Shown here piece by piece: positions 15,925 through 23,686 of a stretch of 64,000 nucleotides of DNA; position 1 is the stretch's first letter; each line of letters opens with the position of its first letter. The position numbers and the translations under genes were made by a program. Under the pieces are notes generated by a model. The model was not told the origin of the DNA. It was given only the letters and a program-made list of their open reading frames with translations, and ran no database searches. The stretch lies in NCBI GenBank assembly GCA_964458265.1, contig CAYWIF010000010.1, positions 1-64,000 on the forward strand, read 5' to 3'. The stretch is from JAGVSR01 sp964458265. Its GTDB lineage: Bacteria > Pseudomonadota > Alphaproteobacteria > Rhizobiales > Hyphomicrobiaceae.

Positions 15925-17907
15925 ATGATCGCCGAGATCGGGCACTTCGCGCTGATACTCGCGCTGGCCGTGGCGTTGGCACAGATGACGGTGCCGATGT
16001 GGGGCGCGCATGTGCGCGACGTGCGTCTGATGGCGATAGGCGACAGCGCGGCGGTGGTGCAGTTTTTGCTGCTCATCGTTTCGTTTCTGGCGCTGAGCCA
16101 TGCGTTCGTGACGTCGGATTTTTCCGTGCTGAACGTCGCCAGCAATTCGCATTCGGAAAAGCCGCTGATCTACCGCATCTCGGGCACGTGGGGGAACCAC
16201 GAGGGATCGATGCTGCTGTGGGTATTGATCCTTGGATTGTTCGGGGCGGCGGTGGCGGTGTTCGGGCGTCATCTGCCGGCGACGCTTCGTGCCAATGTGC
16301 TTGGCGTGCAGGCCTCGATCGCAGTTGCGTTCCTGTTGTTCATGCTGTTCACGTCGAACCCGTTCGAGCGGGTCGATCCGGCGCCGTTCGAGGGGCGCGG
16401 GCTCAATCCCATTCTGCAGGACCCCGCGCTCGCGTTTCATCCGCCGTTTCTCTATGCGGGCTATGTCGGGTTCTCGATGGCGTTTTCGTTCGCGGTCGCC
16501 GCCCTGATCGAGGGGCGCATCGATGCGGCGTGGGCGCGCTGGGTGCGGCCGTGGACGCTTGCCGCGTGGATGTGTTTGACGCTCGGCATCGCGATGGGAT
16601 CGTGGTGGGCCTACTACGAACTGGGTTGGGGCGGCTGGTGGTTCTGGGACCCGGTGGAGAATGCGTCGTTCATGCCGTGGCTGGCGGGGACCGCGCTGTT
16701 GCATTCCGCGCTCGTCATGGAGAAGCGGGAAGCCTTGAAGGTCTGGACGATCCTGCTCGCCATTCTGACGTTCTCCCTGTCGCTGATGGGGACGTTTCTC
16801 GTGCGCTCCGGCGTGTTGACGTCGGTGCACGCATTCGCCGTCGATCCGGATCGGGGCATCGTCATTCTGACCATCATGATGTTCTTTACCGGCGGCGGTC
16901 TGGCGCTGTTCGCTTGGCGGGCGGGCGCGCTGAGGCAGGGAGGGATCTTTGCCCCGATCAGTCGCGAGGGGAGCCTCGTTCTCAATAACGTGCTCTTGTC
17001 GGTCGCATGTGCGACGGTCCTCGTCGGGACGCTCTATCCGCTGGCGCTCGAAGGCATCACGGGCGAGAAGATCTCGGTGGGGCCGCCGTTCTTCAATATG
17101 ACGTTCATTCCATTGATGCTGCCACTGCTGTTCGCGATGCCGTTCGGTCCGCTTCTGGCGTGGAAGCGGGGCGATGTGCGTGCCGTGGCGCAGCGGCTGG
17201 GCTTTGTGGCAGGTCTTGCCGTGTTGTTCACGGTGATCGTGGCGGTGATGAGCGGGCCCGGTCCGTGGCTGGCGCCGATCTGCGTGGCGCTCGGGCTGTT
17301 CGTGCTGTTGGGTGCAATCACAGACCTTTTCACACGCGCGCGGTTTGGGGATGTTTCGTCCGACGAATTCCGCCGCCGCATCGTGAGCTTGCCGCGCTCG
17401 GCGTACGGCACTGCGTTGGCACACGCTGGCATCGGCATCATGGTGCTCGGCATTGTGGGGACCAGCGCCTATCAGACGGAAAAGATCGTTGCGCTGAAGC
17501 CCGGCGAAAAAGCCGAGGTGGCAGGGTACGAACTGCTCTTCAAAGGTATTCAGCCGACCAAGGGGCCGAATTATTCCGAGCAGATCGCGACGTTCGAGGT
17601 CGCGCGCAACGGTGCCCCGGTGACGACGCTTTTGCCCTCGAAACGGCTTTATAATGCGCCACCGCAGCCGACCACAGAGGCTGGGATCTATGCGGCCTGG
17701 ACCGGCGATCTGTATATCGCTCTGGGCGATGAACAGCCGAGCGGCGCCGTTGCCATGCGGCTTTATTTTCACCCGTTCGTCAGGCTGATATGGCTCGGTT
17801 CGGTGATCATGTTCATCGGTGGCATGATTTCGCTGAGCGACAGGCGACTGCGGGTTGGCGCACCGCAGCGAGCCCGAGCGCGGGCGTCCGCAGTTCCGGC
17901 GGAGTAG
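15925..17907 (+). CDS. ccmF: haem lyase CcmF (CycK)
   Basis: 660 residues with many membrane segments. The WWD haem-handling motif is in GWGGWWFWDPVENASFMPW, and conserved histidines occur in TWGNHEGSMLLW and LAFHPPFLYAGYVG. It forms the holocytochrome c synthetase with CcmH and CcmI. The ATG at 15925 is preceded by aaggagag and was chosen over an in-frame start 24 bp upstream. Confidence 0.95.
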   Translation: MIAEIGHFALILALAVALAQMTVPMWGAHVRDVRLMAIGDSAAVVQFLLLIVSFLALSHAFVTSDFSVLNVASNSHSEKPLIYRISGTWGNHEGSMLLWVLILGLFGAAVAVFGRHLPATLRANVLGVQASIAVAFLLFMLFTSNPFERVDPAPFEGRGLNPILQDPALAFHPPFLYAGYVGFSMAFSFAVAALIEGRIDAAWARWVRPWTLAAWMCLTLGIAMGSWWAYYELGWGGWWFWDPVENASFMPWLAGTALLHSALVMEKREALKVWTILLAILTFSLSLMGTFLVRSGVLTSVHAFAVDPDRGIVILTIMMFFTGGGLALFAWRAGALRQGGIFAPISREGSLVLNNVLLSVACATVLVGTLYPLALEGITGEKISVGPPFFNMTFIPLMLPLLFAMPFGPLLAWKRGDVRAVAQRLGFVAGLAVLFTVIVAVMSGPGPWLAPICVALGLFVLLGAITDLFTRARFGDVSSDEFRRRIVSLPRSAYGTALAHAGIGIMVLGIVGTSAYQTEKIVALKPGEKAEVAGYELLFKGIQPTKGPNYSEQIATFEVARNGAPVTTLLPSKRLYNAPPQPTTEAGIYAAWTGDLYIALGDEQPSGAVAMRLYFHPFVRLIWLGSVIMFIGGMISLSDRRLRVGAPQRARARASAVPAE

Positions 17908-17912
17908 ATAAA

Positions 17913-18416
17913 ATGGCCGTGTGGCGGATGCTGACCTTCAGCCTCGTTGCAGCGCTCGTCATCGGCGCGGCGGCGGCTCCCGGCGTTCTTGCCGTGCAGC
18001 CCGACGAGGTGCTGAGCGACGCGGCCCTGGAAAAGCGCGCGCGTGGATTGTCGGCTGGGCTGCGCTGCCTCGTTTGTCAGAACCAGTCGATCGACGACAG
18101 CGATGCGCCGCTAGCGAAAGATCTGCGGGTTCTGGTTCGCGAGCGTCTGGTGGCGGGCGACAGCGATGCGCAGGTGATCGATTACGTGGTGCAACGCTAC
18201 GGAGACTTCGTGCTCCTCAAGCCGCCGGTCAATTCACACACCCTGTTGCTATGGATCGCGCCGCTCCTGGTTTTGGCAGCGGCGGTGCTCATCGTGTGGC
18301 GCGGACTGCGCACGCAGCCGGCTGCGCCTGCGACTGCCACGGTGCCTCTGTCCGACAAGGAACAGGCGGAACTCGACCGGCTCCTCAAATCGCGCACGGA
18401 CGAGGCGGCCGGTTAG
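17913..18416 (+). CDS. ccmH: cytochrome c maturation thiol protein CcmH (CycL)
   Basis: 167 residues. A signal peptide is followed by the thiol motif LRCLVCQNQSI, then DLRVLVRERL and QRYGDFVLLKPP, and a C-terminal membrane anchor (HTLLLWIAPLLVLAAAVLIVW). It reduces apocytochrome haem-binding cysteines. It lies 5 bp after ccmF and overlaps the convergent protease gene by 4 bp. Confidence 0.94.
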   Translation: MAVWRMLTFSLVAALVIGAAAAPGVLAVQPDEVLSDAALEKRARGLSAGLRCLVCQNQSIDDSDAPLAKDLRVLVRERLVAGDSDAQVIDYVVQRYGDFVLLKPPVNSHTLLLWIAPLLVLAAAVLIVWRGLRTQPAAPATATVPLSDKEQAELDRLLKSRTDEAAG

Positions 18417-19648
18417 GGGCGCGCCGGGCGCGGTGTGGGCACGCTACCGGTCTCAACCTGGTCGGATGAGGGTTCGTAACCGGCGCGTCCGCTGCCTGCC
18501 GAAACAACGGATTCGAGGCGGCGCAGCAGTTCGGCGCTCGCCAGACCGGTGCGGGGGCGGCGTTCCGCGGCTTCGAACCTTTCGATTGCGGTGCGCAAGG
18601 CCGGTCCATACTGGCCATCGACATTGCCGCGCAAGTGGCCTGCCGCGATCAACGCACGCTGAATGCGCCGGATGCCGTCGCGCGTGGCCACCACTTGCGA
18701 ATTTTCAAATACGTGCTTCTGGTCCATGAATGCCAGCGTACTGACGCCGGTATTGGCGACCGCATCGGAACGGTACCGGTGGAGAACCTCGCCCTGCTGA
18801 GTGAGCACGCGGGATTGGAGATATGTCCCGACATTGATGCCGACGACCTCGGGTCCTCGCGGGCCGTCGGCGAGAAGCGGAGAGCCCGACGACGCGCCCC
18901 CCGTGTCGCACGTGTGCAGGATAAGCGCGCCTGCGTCGGCGAAGTCTCCGGCGATGATGCGGCCATCCTTACTCGCGCCCAGCCTGCGGACGGAGCATGG
19001 CGGGCTGTACGTCAGACGCCAGCTGCCAAAATCGCCGTGATAGCCGACCTGATAGATCGGACGGGCGTCTTCCTTCGCTGAGAGTTCCGCCGGAGTTCGC
19101 CGGACTAGCGGCAGGCCGCCTTTGCGGCACACAGGCGAGGCTAGTCGCAGAAACGCCCAGTCGCGCGTGGCGTCGATCGGCGGTCGTGTGGAGAGGTCCG
19201 TCGTGCCGGTCATGACGTTTTGGGCGGCGGAGCCGTGCGCGGCGCCCGCGATGCGAATACCCGGCGCGCGCTTGCCCATGGAGGAAAGCCGGAAGGTGAG
19301 TCCGGCAAGGGGAACCGGGCGCTCGCCGCGTGTGCGGAAAAGGCAGTGGGCCGCAGTTGCCACAATCGTCTCGCCAACACAGAAGGCGGTACAGACGGAT
19401 CGGCTTTTGGGCTCATAAAGTACGCCGATTTTTTCTTCGAGCGCCTTCATCCGGGCGGGTAAAATTGTCCGGTCGTCGGCGCCGAAAACGGCGACGGGTT
19501 GCAGTATTCGGGCGGCGGTGTCCCGTTTCTGGACGGCGGGGACCGGGCCGGCGGGTCCGGCTGCCGAGACCGGCGTGAAGGCCAATATTGAGACGGGCAG
19601 CGCAAGACAAATTCCTTGCCGGATAAGACGTCCGGGGCCGAACTTCAT
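18413..19648 (-). CDS. secreted trypsin-like serine protease with peptidoglycan-binding tail
   Basis: 411 residues from ATG 19648, chosen because it opens a signal peptide (MKFGPGRLIRQGICLALPVS); the frame also extends up to 19741. The S1-type triad is visible: His in VATAAHCLF, Asp in TRDWAFLRL and Ser in GGASSGSPL. The C-terminal 60 or so residues (RRIQRALIAAGHLRGNVDGQ and TAIERFEAAE) resemble the peptidoglycan_binding_1 fold, which suggests an exported protease held at the cell wall. It faces ccmH and lies back to back with degP. Substrate unknown. Confidence 0.8.
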   Translation of the reverse strand: MKFGPGRLIRQGICLALPVSILAFTPVSAAGPAGPVPAVQKRDTAARILQPVAVFGADDRTILPARMKALEEKIGVLYEPKSRSVCTAFCVGETIVATAAHCLFRTRGERPVPLAGLTFRLSSMGKRAPGIRIAGAAHGSAAQNVMTGTTDLSTRPPIDATRDWAFLRLASPVCRKGGLPLVRRTPAELSAKEDARPIYQVGYHGDFGSWRLTYSPPCSVRRLGASKDGRIIAGDFADAGALILHTCDTGGASSGSPLLADGPRGPEVVGINVGTYLQSRVLTQQGEVLHRYRSDAVANTGVSTLAFMDQKHVFENSQVVATRDGIRRIQRALIAAGHLRGNVDGQYGPALRTAIERFEAAERRPRTGLASAELLRRLESVVSAGSGRAGYEPSSDQVETGSVPTPRPARP

Positions 19649-19831
19649 CTGCAATTTGGCGATCGCTTGCACGCGCTCACACCGATCCCGAACTCGCGCC
19701 GCGCGGCAACCGAATTGGGCGCGGCATTGCTTCATTAACAACTCTTAAGGCGGCCGAAAGGCAGCCGTAAGGCCCCACGCCATAAGTCAACCATGACGCC
19801 TTAGATGGCTCGGTCGATGGAGGTCTCCCCA

Positions 19832-21430
19832 ATGCATACGCCTAACCCTGCCAGTTCGTCTGGTGTCCGTTCAGCAAGTCCCGCGCCAGCCGCACCCTCG
19901 CGCCGGCGCCGGGTAGCGATTGCCGGCGCCGTGGCAGGACTCGGTCTCATGGTTGCCTTGCCGGCGTTGTCGCCGGCGATTGCGCAGTTGAAGCCCGACG
20001 CGCAGACGATTGAAACGCCGTTCGGGCGCGCGCCGCTGACGTTCGCGGACTTGATCGAGAAAGTGAAGCCTTCGGTTGTGTCGATTTCCGTCGTGGGCGG
20101 CGGCAGCGACAAGACTGCGGACGACAACGAGAACCGCGGCCTGCCGGAAGGCTTCCCCGACATCCCGGAAGACAGCCCGTTCTATGAATTCTTCAAGCGA
20201 CTGCCGCGCGAGTTCCGCGGCCCGCAGGCTCCGCGTCCGCCGTCACAGGCACAGGGCTCGGGATTCGTGATTTCGGCTGACGGTTTCGTTGTGACGAACA
20301 ATCACGTCATCGATGGCGCCTCGAAGATCCAGGTCAGCTTCGACGACCAGGAGAAGATGGATGCCGAACTCATCGGCACCGATCCGCGCACCGATCTGGC
20401 GCTGTTGAAGATCAAGTCGACGAAGACTTTTCCGCATGTGAAGTTCGCCGAGAAGAATGCCCGCGTGGGCGACTGGGCGATCGCGGTCGGCAATCCGTTC
20501 GGTCTTGGCGGCACGGTGACGGCCGGTATCGTGTCCGCGCTGGGCCGCGACATCGGTTCGGGTCCTTACGACTATCTGCAGATTGACGCTGCCGTGAACC
20601 GGGGCAACTCGGGCGGGCCGACCTTCAGCCTCGACGGGGAAGTCATCGGCGTGAACACAGCGATCTTCAGCCCGTCGGGTGGCAACGTGGGCATTGCGTT
20701 CGCAGTGCCGGCGAAGACGGCGACCGAGGTCATCGAGCAGCTCAAGTCGAGCGGCAAGGTCAGCCGCGGCTGGCTGGGCGTGAAAATTCAGAACGTCGAT
20801 GACGACACGGCGGCCGCTCTGGGTCTTCCGGGCGCGAAGGGTGCCCTCGTCAGCGAGATCACGCCGAACGGTCCGGCCGCAGGTTCGGGACTGAAGGTGC
20901 AGGATACCATCATGCAAGTGAACGAGGACGCGATCGACGACAGCCGCGACCTCGCACGCAAGATCGCAGACTATGCGCCCGACACCACCGTCGACGTCAA
21001 AGTCTGGCGCAACAACAAGGCCGAAAACGTCAAGGTCAAGCTTGGCACATTCCCGGGCTCGGCTGACGAAATCGCGAAACTGGAACAGGGCAAGCCCGTC
21101 GAGAAGAAAGCCGACAAGACGACACTCGATCTGTTGGGGCTGACCGTTGGTCCGATCACCGGCGATGCAACGGAAGGTGTCGCGATCACGGAAGTGGAGC
21201 CGGCGTCGGATGCTGCCCAGAAGGGGTTGCGCGCAGGTGATGTGATCGTTCAGGTTCAGGGCGAACCGGTCGGCAAGCCTGCGGATGTGGAGCGGGAGAT
21301 TGAGAAGGTAAAGGGTCTGGGCCGTTCGGCGGTGATGCTGAGCGTCAAATCTCAGGACCGGACGCGGTTCGTGGCTGTGCAGCTCGCCAAGGAAAAGGTT
21401 AAGGACAGCAAGGAAGACGACAAGGGCTAA
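19832..21430 (+). CDS. degP: periplasmic serine protease/chaperone DegP (Do family)
   Basis: 532 residues from ATG 19832, which has ggagg 8 bp upstream (an in-frame ATG lies at 19805). A basic N-terminus and hydrophobic segment are followed by the HtrA protease domain: His in VVTNNHVID, Asp in DPRTDLALL and Ser in NRGNSGGPTF. Two PDZ domains follow (about 290-390 and 425-525). It degrades or refolds damaged envelope proteins. Its place after the ccm genes and before a two-component pair and glnE is conserved in Rhizobiales. Confidence 0.94.
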   Translation: MHTPNPASSSGVRSASPAPAAPSRRRRVAIAGAVAGLGLMVALPALSPAIAQLKPDAQTIETPFGRAPLTFADLIEKVKPSVVSISVVGGGSDKTADDNENRGLPEGFPDIPEDSPFYEFFKRLPREFRGPQAPRPPSQAQGSGFVISADGFVVTNNHVIDGASKIQVSFDDQEKMDAELIGTDPRTDLALLKIKSTKTFPHVKFAEKNARVGDWAIAVGNPFGLGGTVTAGIVSALGRDIGSGPYDYLQIDAAVNRGNSGGPTFSLDGEVIGVNTAIFSPSGGNVGIAFAVPAKTATEVIEQLKSSGKVSRGWLGVKIQNVDDDTAAALGLPGAKGALVSEITPNGPAAGSGLKVQDTIMQVNEDAIDDSRDLARKIADYAPDTTVDVKVWRNNKAENVKVKLGTFPGSADEIAKLEQGKPVEKKADKTTLDLLGLTVGPITGDATEGVAITEVEPASDAAQKGLRAGDVIVQVQGEPVGKPADVEREIEKVKGLGRSAVMLSVKSQDRTRFVAVQLAKEKVKDSKEDDKG

Positions 21431-21466
21431 GTCCTGTTGACCTTCGTTGAAGCTTGAACGTCAACT

Positions 21467-21502
21467 GAGGCGGCCGGACCCTTGAATGGTTCCGGCCGCC
21501 TC
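21467..21502 (+). terminator. hairpin between degP and the response regulator
   Basis: Perfect 12-bp stem gaggcggccgga / tccggccgcctc with a 12-nt loop. No T-run follows, so it could act as a rho-assisted terminator, an attenuator or an mRNA-stabilising hairpin. Confidence 0.55.
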
Positions 21503-21580
21503 GACCTGTCGGGGCGGATCATGCAAGACTGTATCAGTGACGAGAGCCGGGCAGGTGCCACGGCCGGGAGACCGGAAAGC

Positions 21581-22261
21581 ATGCGCGTGCTGGTGATCGA
21601 GGACGACCGTGAGACGGCACAGTTCCTCCAGAAATCCTTGAAGGAAAGCGGCCATGCGGCTGATCTGGCGGGTGACGGGGAAACCGGTTTGTCGCTCGCG
21701 GAGACCGCCGTCTATGATGTGTTGATCGTGGACCGCATGTTGCCGAAGCTCGATGGGCTGTCGGTGGTCAAAACCTTGCGAACGGCCGGTGTCCGGACCC
21801 CGGTTCTCATCCTGTCGGCCCTCGGAGAGGTGGACGACCGCGTGAAGGGATTACGTGCCGGCGGCGACGATTATCTGACGAAGCCATATGCCTACACCGA
21901 ACTGCTGGCACGGATCGAGGCGCTCTCACGGCGCGCGGTGCCCGAGGAACAGGTTACAAAATATGTCGTCGGCGATCTGGTGCTCGACCGGCTTTCGCAT
22001 CGCGTGACGCGCGGCGGCGAGCCGATCGTGCTGCAGCCGCGCGAATACCGGCTGCTCGAGTATCTGATGAAGAATGCCGGGCAGGTGGTGACGCGCACCA
22101 TGCTGCTGGAGAATGTATGGGACTACCATTTCGATCCGCAGACCAACGTGATCGACGTCCATGTGTCGAGGCTCAGGTCGAAGATCGACAAGACCTTCGA
22201 CAAGCCGCTTCTGCATACGGTTCGCGGTGCGGGGTATATGGTACGCGACGGTGCTGGATAA
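21581..22261 (+). CDS. OmpR-family response regulator
   Basis: 226 residues. Asp51 in IVDRMLPKLDG is the phosphoacceptor, with the acidic pair in VIEDDRE and Lys in LTKPYAYTELL. The DNA-binding domain has LQPREYRLLEYLMKN and VIDVHVSRLRSKIDK. ATG 21581 is chosen over upstream in-frame starts because the receiver fold begins there and gggag precedes it. It overlaps the kinase gene by 11 bp. The pair belongs to the conserved degP-RR-HK-glnE block; signal and regulon are not evident. Confidence 0.9.
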   Translation: MRVLVIEDDRETAQFLQKSLKESGHAADLAGDGETGLSLAETAVYDVLIVDRMLPKLDGLSVVKTLRTAGVRTPVLILSALGEVDDRVKGLRAGGDDYLTKPYAYTELLARIEALSRRAVPEEQVTKYVVGDLVLDRLSHRVTRGGEPIVLQPREYRLLEYLMKNAGQVVTRTMLLENVWDYHFDPQTNVIDVHVSRLRSKIDKTFDKPLLHTVRGAGYMVRDGAG

Positions 22262-23648
22262 GTTCGGCGCGTCCGCCTGGACGTCCACGCCATTTCGGCT
22301 GGCCGCGCTGAGCATCGCGGCATTTCTGCTGACCGCCGCCGGGATCGTGGGTTTTCTTTTCTGGCAGACGAACAACCTTTTGACCGAGCAGGTTCTGTCC
22401 GGGCTGCGTGCCGAAGTGCAGGAATTGCGGCACGTGGAGGCGGCGGCGGGATCGGCCTCTGTCGCGGAGGCCGTCAAGGCGCGTGCGCGGCCGGAGGGTC
22501 CGGGGCTTTATTTCGTTGCCGACCGCATGGGCCGCAAGCGGGCGGGTAATCTCAGCCGCATGCCGCCGGAAATTGCCGGCGAGGGCGGCGGCACGTTTCG
22601 CTACGAGCGCGAGGCAGGAGATCAGCGGCTGGCGGTTGCGCTGCCGGTGACGTTTCCCGATGGGACGCAGCTTTTGGTTGGGCGGGATATCGAAGAGCAG
22701 CGCGTTTTCGCGAACCGGATGCGCACGGTGTTTCTGCTTGGGTTCGGGCTGTTGTCAGCCGCGGGTCTCGCAGGAGGGTTGGGAGCCGGGCGGCTGCTGC
22801 TCAATCGCATAGACCAGATCAACGCGGCGAGCCGGTCTATCATGGCCGGCGATCTGACGCAGCGCGTTCCGCTTGCCGGAAGCAACGACGAACTCGACGG
22901 GCTGTCGCAGAACCTCAACATGATGCTTGACCGGATCGAGCAGCTGATGAGCGGGTTGCGCGAGGTATCGGACAACATCGCGCACGACTTGAAAACGCCG
23001 CTCAGCCGGTTGCGCAACAGGGCCGAGGCGGCGCTGCGCGACGGCGGCGATTGTGAGGCGTATCGCCTGGGTCTGGAACGGATCATCGAGGAAGCAGATG
23101 AGCTGATTAAGACGTTCAACGCGATGCTGCTTGTTGCGCGATTGGAGGCCGGCGCGCTTGACGGAGCGGTCGAGTCATTCGATCCCGGCGGGCTGGTGCG
23201 TGACGTTGCCGAATTCTACGAACCGGTGGCGGAGGAGCAGGGTCTCGAACTGACGGTGGAAGCAGAGACCGTGCCGGAGATCGTCGCCAACCGGCATCTC
23301 GTCAGTCAAGCGGTCGCCAACCTCATCGACAATGCGATCAAGTATGGCCGGCAGGAGACGCCCGCGACTGGTGGCTCAATCCATGTCACGCTGAGGTCCC
23401 TGCCGAATGAGGTGGAGATTGCGGTCGCGGATCGGGGTCCCGGGATCAGTGCGGAGGACCGGGCGCGGGCGCTGAAGCGTTTCGTTCGTCTCGAGGCGAG
23501 CCGGACGAAGCCGGGGACGGGGCTGGGGCTTAGCCTCGTCGCGGCGGTTGCGCGGCTGCACCATGGCACGGTACGTCTCGAAGACAATGCGCCGGGATTG
23601 AGGGCGGTTCTTGTCCTGCCGCGCGGACACCAGGGGGTGAGCGCGTAA
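22251..23648 (+). CDS. sensor histidine kinase
   Basis: 465 residues from GTG 22251, overlapping the regulator stop. The first membrane segment is at about 17-40, followed by a short periplasmic domain (about 40-165), a second segment near 170-195 and HAMP (SIMAGDLTQRVPLAGSNDEL). H-box NIAHDLKTPLSRLRN, N-box NLIDNAIKYG, G1 DRGPGIS and G2 GTGLGLSLV are all intact. Partner of the regulator at 21581. Confidence 0.9.
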   Translation: MLDKFGASAWTSTPFRLAALSIAAFLLTAAGIVGFLFWQTNNLLTEQVLSGLRAEVQELRHVEAAAGSASVAEAVKARARPEGPGLYFVADRMGRKRAGNLSRMPPEIAGEGGGTFRYEREAGDQRLAVALPVTFPDGTQLLVGRDIEEQRVFANRMRTVFLLGFGLLSAAGLAGGLGAGRLLLNRIDQINAASRSIMAGDLTQRVPLAGSNDELDGLSQNLNMMLDRIEQLMSGLREVSDNIAHDLKTPLSRLRNRAEAALRDGGDCEAYRLGLERIIEEADELIKTFNAMLLVARLEAGALDGAVESFDPGGLVRDVAEFYEPVAEEQGLELTVEAETVPEIVANRHLVSQAVANLIDNAIKYGRQETPATGGSIHVTLRSLPNEVEIAVADRGPGISAEDRARALKRFVRLEASRTKPGTGLGLSLVAAVARLHHGTVRLEDNAPGLRAVLVLPRGHQGVSA

Positions 23649-23686
23649 CGACGCCGGCCCAGCGAGAGACAAGGGGAGACGGCGAG

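Noticed and set aside
15883..17772. 629-codon open frame on the minus strand
   Set aside because: Antisense to ccmF; its translation is Arg/His/Gln/Pro-rich and lacks membrane or domain features, as expected for a shadow of a GC-rich gene.
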